64,000 bases of DNA from Halosolutus gelatinilyticus (GTDB lineage Archaea; Halobacteriota; Halobacteria; Halobacteriales; Natrialbaceae): assembly GCF_023028105.1 (NCBI RefSeq), contig NZ_CP095491.1, forward strand, positions 682,001 through 746,000. The letters run 5' to 3'. Made by a program: the position numbers and the translations under genes. Positions 31,794 through 39,562 of this stretch are shown piece by piece. The notes below the pieces were generated by a model. The model was given only the letters and a program-made list of their open reading frames with translations. It was not told where the DNA came from and made no database searches. Numbering within the stretch: position 1 is the first letter of the stretch; each line of letters opens with the position of its first letter.

Positions 31794-32828
31794 CTACTCG
31801 CTTCCTCCGATCCGCTCTCTGGCCGCCGCGACCACAAGCGGCAGCGCGATCGTCGCGTCGCCGTAGACGGAGACGTTCTCGGCGTCCGTCTCGAGTTTGC
31901 CCCACGATCGGGCCTCGTCGAGGGTCGCGCCGGAGAGGCCGCCGGTCTGCTTGGGATCCATCGTCAACTGGACGGCGTAGTCGTAGGCGCGGGGCGTGAC
32001 GAGCATCGTCTGGAGGGTGAAGTTCTTCGGGACGCCGCCGCCGACGACGAACGCGCCGGCCTCGTCGGCCTCGAAGGCGATGTCGGTGAGGCCCGTCATG
32101 TCCGACAGCGCGTCGAGCGAGAACGGCGAGGTTTGGGAGTACATCCACGCCTGCAGGCCGAGGACGGAATCCTGCACCGCGGGGCAGTAGATCGGCACGT
32201 CGTTCTCGTACGCCGCGGCCGCGATGCCGGCGTCCTCGGCGACGTCGTCCCGATCGTTTACTTCGGCGTTCGCCCGGCCGAGTTCACGGGTGAGCCGCTC
32301 GATCGAGACGGGACCCGATTCTTCGGCTTCCGCTTCGAGCACCGGGAACACCTCGTCCCGGAGGTGGGACTCGAACGTCGCGAAGAACTCCTGGGGAAGG
32401 TAGACGTTGTAGATTCGGTCCACGCCCTCGTCGCGCAGCGTCTCGTCGTGTTCGCGCTCGGTCTTCCCCTCGGCGTGGACCTCGCCGTGGTGGTGTTTGC
32501 CGCCGATCGCCTCGATCGAGTCGTGGGTGAGGTTCGCGCCGGTGGTGACGAGGACGTCGACGTATCCATCGTGAATGAGTTCGGAGACGATCTTCCGCAT
32601 TCCCGTGGGGACCATCGCGCCCGCGAGCGAGAAGAAGAGGGTTACGTCGTCGTCGAACATCGCCGCCGTCACGTCGACGGCCTCGTGGAGGTCCGCCGCG
32701 CCGACGCCCGCGTTCCCGTACTCGGCGGCCAGTTCGCCGACCGTCATCCCCGCGCGGACCTCGGCGTGACCGATCGGGTCGTGACTGAACGTCTCCCGAT
32801 CGGGCTCGTGGTGGTGCTCGTCCGTCAT
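31794..32828 (-). CDS. dys: deoxyhypusine synthase
   Basis: A 344-residue enzyme: VTLFFSLAGAMVPTGMRKIV and VDVLVTTGANLTHDSIEAIGG are conserved NAD-binding blocks; VPIYCPAVQDSVLG and FVVGGGVPKNFTLQT contain the active-site Lys. It transfers an aminobutyl group from spermidine to a Lys of aIF5A, the first hypusine step. ATG 32828 gives the usual His-rich archaeal N-terminus (MTDEHHHEPD). The same frame stays open to 33455 but upstream sequence is antisense to the homoserine kinase and not real. Confidence 0.93.
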   Translation of the reverse strand: MTDEHHHEPDRETFSHDPIGHAEVRAGMTVGELAAEYGNAGVGAADLHEAVDVTAAMFDDDVTLFFSLAGAMVPTGMRKIVSELIHDGYVDVLVTTGANLTHDSIEAIGGKHHHGEVHAEGKTEREHDETLRDEGVDRIYNVYLPQEFFATFESHLRDEVFPVLEAEAEESGPVSIERLTRELGRANAEVNDRDDVAEDAGIAAAAYENDVPIYCPAVQDSVLGLQAWMYSQTSPFSLDALSDMTGLTDIAFEADEAGAFVVGGGVPKNFTLQTMLVTPRAYDYAVQLTMDPKQTGGLSGATLDEARSWGKLETDAENVSVYGDATIALPLVVAAARERIGGSE

Positions 32829-33071
32829 GCTTCGCCGTCGGTCGGCCAGCGGTTTGAACGACGCGATTCCGTTCGAAACGCCTCCGAGGCGACCGGGCGA
32901 GGTCGTCGTCTCCGTTCGAGTCGGTACCGACGCGGCGTCCTCGATCGGGTAGCGACCCCGATCGACGACGTCGACGCTCCTCGGATCGATCCGCGTCGAC
33001 CCGCGTCGGAAACCGATCCCGCGCGGTCGTCGTCCGCTACCTTTTTGCCCGCCGTCTGGGAAGCACTCGCC

Positions 33072-33953
33072 ATGCTCACCGTGCGGGCACCAGCGACGAG
33101 TGCGAATCTCGGGAGCGGTTTCGACGTCTTCGGTGTCGCCCTCGGGACGCCCGCAGACGTGATCCGCGTCGAACGCGCCCCGGAGACGCGCATCACCATC
33201 ACCGGCGCCGGGAGTCAGTACATTCCGGAGGATCCGGAGCAAAATACCGTCGGCGCCGTCGCGGACGCGCTCGACGCCCCGGCCCACATTCGGATCGACA
33301 AGGGCGTTCGGCCCTCCTCGGGGCTTGGCTCGTCCGCCGCGAGCGCGGCCGGGGCCGCCGTCGCGCTCAATGCGCTCTACGATCGCGGCCTCGCGCGCGA
33401 GGAACTCGTCCCGATCGCCGCCGAGGGCGAGGCGCTCGTCTCCGGCGAGGCCCACGCGGACAACGTCGCCCCGTCACTGCTCGGCGGCTTTACCATCGTC
33501 ACCGACGACGGCGTCACGCAGGTCGACGCGTCGATCCCCGTCGTCGTCTGCCTCCCCGAGACGACCGTCTCGACGCGCGACGCGCGCGGGGTCGTCCCCG
33601 AGACGACCTCGATGGCCGACGTCGTCGACACCGTCGGGAACGCCGCCACGCTCGCCGTCGGGATGACCCGCGACGATCCGGACCTCGTCGGCCGCGGCAT
33701 GGACGACGGCGTCGTCACGCCCGAGCGAGCCGCGCTCATCGACGGCTACGACGACGTCTACGAGGCGGCGATCGAGGCGGGCGCAACCGGCGTCACGGTC
33801 AGCGGCGCCGGCCCGAGCGTCATCGCGGTCTGTCGCCGCCGCGACCGGCGACGGATCGCCGCCGCGATGGTCGAGGCCTTCGATCGAGCCGGCGTCGAGA
33901 GCCGCGCCTACCAGACCCGCGTGAGCGACGGGGCTCGGCTCTACTCGAAGTGA
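33072..33953 (+). CDS. thrB: homoserine kinase
   Basis: A 293-residue GHMP kinase. VRAPATSANLGSGFDVFG is motif 1; the ATP-binding motif 2 PSSGLGSSAA is at residues 81-90; VTVSGAGPSVIAVC is motif 3. It phosphorylates homoserine for threonine synthesis. ATG 33072 follows CTCGCC and begins strand 1 immediately. It diverges from deoxyhypusine synthase, and a small membrane gene follows 28 bases after its stop. Confidence 0.93.
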   Translation: MLTVRAPATSANLGSGFDVFGVALGTPADVIRVERAPETRITITGAGSQYIPEDPEQNTVGAVADALDAPAHIRIDKGVRPSSGLGSSAASAAGAAVALNALYDRGLAREELVPIAAEGEALVSGEAHADNVAPSLLGGFTIVTDDGVTQVDASIPVVVCLPETTVSTRDARGVVPETTSMADVVDTVGNAATLAVGMTRDDPDLVGRGMDDGVVTPERAALIDGYDDVYEAAIEAGATGVTVSGAGPSVIAVCRRRDRRRIAAAMVEAFDRAGVESRAYQTRVSDGARLYSK

Positions 33954-33981
33954 CCCTCGGCGAACGCCGATCGAGACGACG

Positions 33982-34311
33982 ATGGGAACACGAACCGACG
34001 CCGCGCTCGCGGGACTCTCCCTCTCCGCCTTCGTCGTCGCGCTCGGCGCGACCGACGCGCCACTCTCGGCGGCCGGTCTCGTTCTCGGCGGCGCGGGAAC
34101 GATCGCGTTCGAACTCGTCGCGACCCGCCACTACCGCGCGGTCCGCCGCGTCTGGGAGCGCCCCGCCGTCCAGGCCGGGTCGCTCGCCGGCGCGCTCGCG
34201 ATCGCCGTCGGGGGTGCGGTCGTCGCCCCGTCGATCGTCCTCTCGGCGGGGGTCGGCGCGCTGGTAACGTACCTGCTGTTTCTGGCGGTCGCGGCGGCGC
34301 TGCGAGCGTGA
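33982..34311 (+). CDS. small membrane protein
   Basis: A 109-residue hydrophobic protein of about four short helices: AALAGLSLSAFVVALGA, SAAGLVLGGAGTIAFELVA, GSLAGALAIAVGGAVVAPS and VGALVTYLLFLAVAAAL. Between helices 2 and 3 is a basic loop, RHYRAVRRVWERP, probably cytosolic. It sits close behind the homoserine kinase and may share its transcript. Function unknown. Confidence 0.65.
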   Translation: MGTRTDAALAGLSLSAFVVALGATDAPLSAAGLVLGGAGTIAFELVATRHYRAVRRVWERPAVQAGSLAGALAIAVGGAVVAPSIVLSAGVGALVTYLLFLAVAAALRA

Positions 34312-34354
34312 TGCGTCGATCGTCGGCCGGCTTCCACTCGCGCCCGGGCCGACG

Positions 34355-35134
34355 TCACCGATCGGCCGCGGCCGTCCGCCAGCGACGGCCGTAAATCCGC
34401 GGGAGGGCGTCGATCTTCGACCCGCGGACGTTCGCCGGGACGGTCGACACCCTCGTGGATGCGCTGGCCGGAAGCGGGCCGTGCGGCACCGACGAAACCG
34501 CGGTCGGGTTCTTCGAGACCGGCCGTCGGCCGGCGTAGCCCGGGCCCCGCTGGGTCGACTCGTACAGCTCTTCGAACTTCGAGTGGCCGTCGATGACACC
34601 GCCGCGAGCGGCCTCAGCGGCTGATTGGGCCTTCTGTTGGAGCGCGGCGTTCGTCGCCTCGGGTTTCACCTCGTCGACGAATTTCGCGGCGTCGGCCGCT
34701 ACTTCGGAGTCGCCGGAAGACTCGAGCACGTCCGGACCGACGACGTCCGCGAGTTCGGTCTTGAGTTGTCGTAACTCCTTCTGGAAATCGACGAGATCGA
34801 CGGTGTTCCAGAGCTCCCCCGGTGTGATGGCGTGCCGGATCGTGCTGAGATCCAGCGCACGGTCGGGGTCTTTCTCCCGGATCGCGGCCGGGAGCTGGTC
34901 CGGCTCGATGAGGTCCGGCAGCGCCGACGCTTCGACGGCATCCGGAAGCTTCTCGAAATCGATCGTGCCGAGAAGGTCGTCGACTTCCTGGACGACGTCC
35001 AGCAGTTCCTTCGCCGTCGACGACAGCGTCTCGTCCGATACATCGGTCGTGATTTCCTGGAGCAATCGCTCGGTTCCGGCCATGACCCCGTCGGAGAATT
35101 GCTCGAAGCTGGTCGGAGATGTTTCCTGACCCAT
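34355..35134 (-). CDS. alpha-helical hypothetical protein
   Basis: A 259-residue protein. MGQETSPTSFEQFSDGVMAG begins a long, mostly helical, acidic region (residues ~15-185) with TERLLQEITTDVSDETLSS, LLDVVQEVDDLLGTIDFEKL and KELRQLKTELADVVG; several stretches could form coiled coils. The C-terminal ~70 residues are basic and rich in Pro, Ser and Arg. The family is not recognised. The open frame goes on upstream to 36163, but that part is antisense to pdxS and was left out. Confidence 0.7.
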   Translation of the reverse strand: MGQETSPTSFEQFSDGVMAGTERLLQEITTDVSDETLSSTAKELLDVVQEVDDLLGTIDFEKLPDAVEASALPDLIEPDQLPAAIREKDPDRALDLSTIRHAITPGELWNTVDLVDFQKELRQLKTELADVVGPDVLESSGDSEVAADAAKFVDEVKPEATNAALQQKAQSAAEAARGGVIDGHSKFEELYESTQRGPGYAGRRPVSKNPTAVSSVPHGPLPASASTRVSTVPANVRGSKIDALPRIYGRRWRTAAADR

Positions 35135-35229
35135 ACGAAAGGGAGGTCGGGTACGGAGAAAACGGGCGTGCTTGCCGATCAATCGCGAATTCAGCACGTC
35201 ACAGGCGAAATCGAGGGTACGACCGTCAG

Positions 35230-36138
35230 TCAGACGCCGCGGCCCTGCAGTTTCTCCTCGTCGGGCAGGTCGACGTTCGCGTCGCCTTTCATGCTCTTGC
35301 CGAGGTTCTTCGAGATCTCGGCGAGCGTCTCGGGGTCGTCCCAGTTGTTCGTCGCCCGGACGATCGCATCGGCCATCTCCGGCGGGTTTTCGGCGCCGAA
35401 GATGCCGCTGCCGACGAAGATGCCGTCGCACTCGTGGTGCATCATGAGCGCGGCGTCGGCAGGGGTCGCGATCCCGCCGGCAGCGAAGTTGACGACGGGC
35501 AGGCGGCCCATCTCGGCGGTCTCGTGGACCAGTTCCGCGGGGGCTTCGATCTCGCGGGCGTAGGCCTCGCGCTCCTCGTGGTGCATCCCCTCGAGTCGGC
35601 GGATCTCGCCTTTGATCGTTCGCTGGTGGTGGACGGCCTGGTTGACGTCGCCGGTGCCGGCTTCGCCCTTGGTGCGGATCATCGCCGCGCCCTCGTCGAT
35701 CCGGCGCAGCGCCTCGCCGAGGTTCCGGGCGCCGCAGACGAACGGCGCGGTAAAGTCGCGCTTGTCGATGTGGTAGGCGTCGTCGGCGGGCGTCAGCACC
35801 TCGGACTCGTCGATCATGTCCACGCCGACGGCTTCGAGGATCTGCGCTTCCTTCGTGTGGCCGATGCGGGCCTTCCCCATCACCGGAATCGACACTTCGT
35901 TTACGATCTCCTCGACGTCCGCGGGGTCGGCCATCCGGGCCACCCCGCCGCGCTTGCGGATGTCCGCCGGGACCGCTTCCAGGGCCATGACGGCAACCGC
36001 GCCGGCGTCCTCGGCGATTCGGGCCTGTTCCGGGTCGACGACGTCCATGATGACGCCGCCTTTCTGCATCCGGGCGAACCCTCGCTTGACGAGGTCCGTC
36101 CCGCGTCGCAATTCCTCGAGATCGGTATTCTCGGGCAT
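35230..36138 (-). CDS. pdxS: pyridoxal 5'-phosphate synthase lyase subunit
   Basis: A 302-residue (beta/alpha)8 enzyme, highly conserved throughout: [20 protein letters not shown], the catalytic Lys in [21 protein letters not shown] with the second active Lys, and the phosphate loop [16 protein letters not shown]. It condenses ribose 5-phosphate, glyceraldehyde 3-phosphate and ammonia into PLP, with glutaminase PdxT (not in this window) supplying ammonia. ATG 36138 is chosen because [14 protein letters not shown] matches archaeal PdxS. Confidence 0.97.
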   Translation of the reverse strand: MPENTDLEELRRGTDLVKRGFARMQKGGVIMDVVDPEQARIAEDAGAVAVMALEAVPADIRKRGGVARMADPADVEEIVNEVSIPVMGKARIGHTKEAQILEAVGVDMIDESEVLTPADDAYHIDKRDFTAPFVCGARNLGEALRRIDEGAAMIRTKGEAGTGDVNQAVHHQRTIKGEIRRLEGMHHEEREAYAREIEAPAELVHETAEMGRLPVVNFAAGGIATPADAALMMHHECDGIFVGSGIFGAENPPEMADAIVRATNNWDDPETLAEISKNLGKSMKGDANVDLPDEEKLQGRGV

Positions 36139-36231
36139 GAGCAACCGTTTGAATCGCCAGCACTTACGCGTGTCCTTTGCCGACACGACCCCCGATCGAG
36201 CGGTCGCCGGCCCGCCCAGATCTCGGTGCGG

Positions 36232-36990
36232 TCATCGGTTCCGTCGCGCCGTCTCCACCGCGTCTACGGGGTCGCCTTCGAACAGCCGGGCTCGAACGCG
36301 CGAGCCGTACAGCCGGGTAAGCGGCCGTTGCCACGGGCCGAGTTCCCGTATCGGAGCCGCGTCCGGGCCGACGGAGACGCTCGCGCCGACGGGCGGCCCG
36401 ATCGCGATCTCGCCCTCGACGTCGACCCGCGTTCGCACCAGGTCCCGATCGCGGGTCGTGAAACTCCGCAACCGCCAGTCGCGTCGTCGAGTACCGATTT
36501 GCGGGCGAGCGACGTCGATCCGGACGGTCTCCGATCGGCCGTCGCCGACGACGGCCCGAATGCCTCGGGGGCCGTCGGTAACCGTCACCGCGGCTCGCTC
36601 CTTCGGGTAACCCCACAGTTCGCGGCCGAGGGCGACGCTCTCCTCGGTCGGAACGGCCAGCCAGTGGACGTAGCCGCCGATCTCGCCGCCGAACAGCCCT
36701 CCGAGCGGGAGGGACGAGCGGCCGCCGCGGACGGTCGGTACGATCGCGGCGACCTCGTCGTAGGGCTCGATGCCGTTGTCGCCGCCGACGCGGTGGTACT
36801 GGATCGCGACGAGCGCGACACAGCCAACGCCGGGTGCGATCGACAGCGGCGCGAGTTCGTCCGGCAGGGCGCGATCGAGGCGGGCGCGTCGCGCCGGTAC
36901 CGTCACGCCGCCGATCGAGAAGCCGAGTTCGAGCGGGAGGTCGACCTCGTGACCGGTCGACAGGCGCCGTCGCGTCTCCGAAACTGTCAT
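36232..36990 (-). CDS. acetoacetate decarboxylase-like protein
   Basis: A 252-residue protein. The family's active-site segment is ELWGYPKERAAV, with Lys130 in the Schiff-base position and Glu next to it. Blocks YDEVAAIVPTVRGG and GGYVHWLAVPTEESVALGRE also match the fold. Many family members are not true decarboxylases; Schiff-base chemistry on other carbonyl compounds is possible. ATG 36990 begins directly with MTVSETRRRL. It is followed by pdxS on the same strand, 93 bases further on, but no functional link is obvious. Confidence 0.8.
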   Translation of the reverse strand: MTVSETRRRLSTGHEVDLPLELGFSIGGVTVPARRARLDRALPDELAPLSIAPGVGCVALVAIQYHRVGGDNGIEPYDEVAAIVPTVRGGRSSLPLGGLFGGEIGGYVHWLAVPTEESVALGRELWGYPKERAAVTVTDGPRGIRAVVGDGRSETVRIDVARPQIGTRRRDWRLRSFTTRDRDLVRTRVDVEGEIAIGPPVGASVSVGPDAAPIRELGPWQRPLTRLYGSRVRARLFEGDPVDAVETARRNR

Positions 36991-37127
36991 GGGCGGTACT
37001 CGGACGGAACGGCCTATAGTGACCGGGGGTCGTTACTGACGGACCCTCCGCGGCGGGGAAGATCGATCGCCGGCACCCCGTAACCGCTATCGTTTTGCGT
37101 GTTCCGTTCGTCGCGCCGGACGAGACG

Positions 37128-37844
37128 ATGTCAACGTCGATCGCGGTTCCGGACCGGGACCCGCTGCCAGGTTACCTCGCGCCGCTCCCGAAGACGATCG
37201 AAGACCTCGGGCTGCGCTTCGCCTGGCTCGTCGTGGCGATCAACCTCGCCGGGACGGCCTTCGGCTTCTGGTACTACTCGGGGCAGTTCGTGCGAACGGC
37301 GCCCGCGATGTGGCCGTGGGTTCCCGACAGCCCGCTCGCGACGCTGTTTATCGCGCTCGCGATCGCCTGCTGGAAACTCGGCTACGAGCAGCCGTGGCTG
37401 ACCGCGCTCGCCTTCTTCGGGAACGTCATCCTCGGCCTGTGGACGCCGTACACCCTGCTAGTGTTCCACGAGACGTACACGGCGCAGCTCCACCCGCTCA
37501 TGTACCAGTTCCTCTTCTGGAGCCACCTCGCGATGGTCGTCCAGGCCGCCGTCCTCTACCGGATCACCGACTTCCCGATCCGGGCGGTCGCGATCGCGCT
37601 CGTCTGGTACGGGAGCAACCTGCTCGTCGACTACTTCGTGCCGATCGTCGGCGATCCGCACCACACGATCATCCCGGTCCCGCGGGATGCGCCGATGTTC
37701 CTCGGCGCCGACGCCCTGGGGATGGTCGCCGCTGGCGAAGTTACGTTCACGCTGCTCGCGCTGTTTCTCGCGCTCGCGACGCGGGTCAAAAAGTGCGAAT
37801 CGGCTCGAAATCGGATCGAGCGCGATCGGGAAAGGGGGTTGTGA
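37128..37844 (+). CDS. DUF1405 family membrane protein
   Basis: A 238-residue protein with about six helices: FAWLVVAINLAGTAFGFWYY, SPLATLFIALAIACWKLGY, TALAFFGNVILGLWTPY, QFLFWSHLAMVVQAAVLYR, AVAIALVWYGSNLLVDYFV and a last one before RVKKCESARNR. The sequence W-X-PD-SP and the H/E loop FHETYTAQLHPLM are typical of DUF1405. Function unknown. ATG 37128 is chosen; 33 upstream bases stay open without matching sequence. Confidence 0.8.
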   Translation: MSTSIAVPDRDPLPGYLAPLPKTIEDLGLRFAWLVVAINLAGTAFGFWYYSGQFVRTAPAMWPWVPDSPLATLFIALAIACWKLGYEQPWLTALAFFGNVILGLWTPYTLLVFHETYTAQLHPLMYQFLFWSHLAMVVQAAVLYRITDFPIRAVAIALVWYGSNLLVDYFVPIVGDPHHTIIPVPRDAPMFLGADALGMVAAGEVTFTLLALFLALATRVKKCESARNRIERDRERGL

Positions 37845-37871
37845 AGTGTGGGTCTCCGCAGCGATCGCCGA

Positions 37872-38222
37872 TCAGGCGTGTCGCTGCGAGAGTTCGAGGT
37901 ACGGATCGAGTGCCGCCGCGGCGGCGCGACGTTCGATCGTCCTCGCGTCCGGATCGTACCGGACCACTGCCGTGTCGACGAGTTTCGGCAGGTGCTTGTG
38001 GTGGAATCCGGCCGCGACCGCCTCGAGGCGTTCGCGCGTCGGTTCGCCGTCTCCGTGGGCGAGTTGCGCCGTCAGATCGTCGATCGCCACCGCGCCTACC
38101 TTCTGGGAGAGGTAGTACAACGCGTCCCGCCGTTGCTCGTCGAGTAAGAGCTCGAACACCGTGTTCGCGGGGAGCGTCGCGCGGCTGTTCCGGGGTTCCA
38201 CAGGTGAGATATCTGTCGTCAT
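37872..38222 (-). CDS. DUF7344-like HTH protein
   Basis: A 116-residue protein. The core LLLDEQRRDALYYLSQKVGAVAIDDLTAQLA is the haloarchaeal wHTH-like domain seen in DUF7344 proteins; HHKHLPKLVDTAVVRYDPDARTIE forms the wing. It often regulates stress or gas-vesicle genes, but direct targets here are unknown. The start ATG 38222 is preceded by an AT-rich region. It is convergent with the DUF1405 gene. Confidence 0.75.
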   Translation of the reverse strand: MTTDISPVEPRNSRATLPANTVFELLLDEQRRDALYYLSQKVGAVAIDDLTAQLAHGDGEPTRERLEAVAAGFHHKHLPKLVDTAVVRYDPDARTIERRAAAAALDPYLELSQRHA

Positions 38223-38475
38223 GGGTGCTCTGTACTCGGCTTACACGGCGACCTGCGACCGATCGGCTCGCGGCGACTTCAGCAGAGCACAGTAGTCGGT
38301 TGGTCCCAATTCTTATAAATCTTTGCTTAAAATTGAGTAATAGGAGATATTCGTTCGGAAATGTTGTATTTCATAATCAGAACTCTGTAGAATATTCCAG
38401 CGTTCTGTACTATCAAAACGTGATTTTTCGCGCGAGCTGAAACTCACCCGATCGATCGGTTCACGCCCGCGAAAC
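38223..38475. other. AT-rich intergenic region
   Basis: About 250 bases with a core (38310-38430) far richer in A and T than anything nearby: TTCTTATAAATC, TTGTATTTCATAATC and TATTCCAGCG. It separates two leftward genes. It might hold terminators of the upstream lipoprotein gene, promoters for the DUF7344-like gene, or a small RNA. No frame longer than ~30 codons is protein-like. Confidence 0.45.
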
Positions 38476-39456
38476 TCAGTCTTCGAGTTCGCGCGTACTG
38501 ACCCTGTAGTACGACCCCTGGTATTCGTAGACGGCGTCGGTATCGTGACCGAAGATCGGGTGCGTCGCGTTGTACTCCTCGAGCCGAACGGCCGACGCGT
38601 CGTGTTCCACTGCGAGCGCGATCGCGTCTCGAAGCCGATTCCGTCGCACGACCTGCTCGGTGATCATGGATCGGGGTTCCGTCGAGGGTTCGGCCACCGT
38701 CTCGAGTTCGTAGGCACCCAGGCGGTAGTTCTCGTCGTTGGGCTCGCCGCGAGTCGATCGGGCGACCAGGGTCTCTCCCTCCCAAGTCGTCTCCTCGATG
38801 GCGTCGGTCGGCGTCAGGGTCAGCGGTTCGGCGTCGAGGGCGAACGTCGCCGCGAACGCGAGGATCGCTTCGGACCGCGATCCCTCGAACCAGCCCCGAG
38901 CCCTGAACGCGTAATGACCGCCGCCGAGACCCCTGAGGCTGAGATCCTCCGTTCCCCCCGCCCAGCCGACGGAGTCGACCGCTTCGATCCCGTCGTTGGT
39001 CGGCGTCAGGGTCCACGCGTGCCTGTCGCCCGGATCGATGAACATCAGCGGTTCGTTGTATGCGAGCGGCGCAACGTGGTACCAGTCGCCGTCGACGTGC
39101 TTGTCGACTCGCCAGTTGTAGAAGTTCGTGTTCAGTCGCTCGTCGGCGCCGTTGGACAGCGTGAACGTGATCTCCTCGCCGAGTTCGATCGTGTCGGCGG
39201 AGGGCTCCAGAACTACCGGTTCGTCGGCCGCGTCGCCGTAGCAGACCACGCGATCGACGTGGTCCCCGTAGTCGGGACAGGACGCGGGGGGCCGATCGTC
39301 GCGATCCGCACCGTCTCCGTTCTCGTTCCCGCCTCGATCCGCGCCGTTCCCGTCCGTATCGTCGGTCGATCCCGAGGTCGGTTCGCCGTCGAGACAGCCG
39401 GCGAGCGCGCCGATCCCGACGCACCCGAGCACTCGTCGTCGCGTGATCCGGTCCAT
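38476..39456 (-). CDS. Tat-exported lipoprotein of unknown function
   Basis: A 326-residue protein with signal MDRITRRRVLGCVGIGALAGC: twin arginines and a lipobox ending at Cys, the haloarchaeal TatLipo pattern. A Ser/Thr/Gly/Asp-rich linker follows. The mature domain (residues ~80-326) includes CPDYGDHVDRVVCYG, ADTIELGEEITFTLSNGADERL and an Ig-like segment FYNWRVDKHVDGDWYHVAPL. It is anchored outside the cell. Family not recognised. ATG 39456 is preferred over the upstream in-frame ATG because it starts the signal. Confidence 0.8.
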   Translation of the reverse strand: MDRITRRRVLGCVGIGALAGCLDGEPTSGSTDDTDGNGADRGGNENGDGADRDDRPPASCPDYGDHVDRVVCYGDAADEPVVLEPSADTIELGEEITFTLSNGADERLNTNFYNWRVDKHVDGDWYHVAPLAYNEPLMFIDPGDRHAWTLTPTNDGIEAVDSVGWAGGTEDLSLRGLGGGHYAFRARGWFEGSRSEAILAFAATFALDAEPLTLTPTDAIEETTWEGETLVARSTRGEPNDENYRLGAYELETVAEPSTEPRSMITEQVVRRNRLRDAIALAVEHDASAVRLEEYNATHPIFGHDTDAVYEYQGSYYRVSTRELED

Positions 39457-39562
39457 GGTCACCGGTTCGTCGATCGCCGTCAAATACCTCCGGCTACCTG
39501 AAACGAGAGTTTGAGCTAGCGGTTCGCCGTCGTCGGCCAGGTCCGTCGGTTCGGGCCGACGC

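Noticed and set aside
32829-33455. N-terminal extension of deoxyhypusine synthase
   Set aside because: Although open, it overlaps the start of homoserine kinase on the other strand and has no match to the family.
35135-36163. N-terminal extension of the helical protein at 34355
   Set aside because: It is antisense-frame sequence within pdxS, rich in Arg and His.
38300-38440. AT-rich island as an integration site or foreign DNA
   Set aside because: No direct repeat, tRNA fragment or integrase is nearby; promoter and terminator functions explain it well enough.
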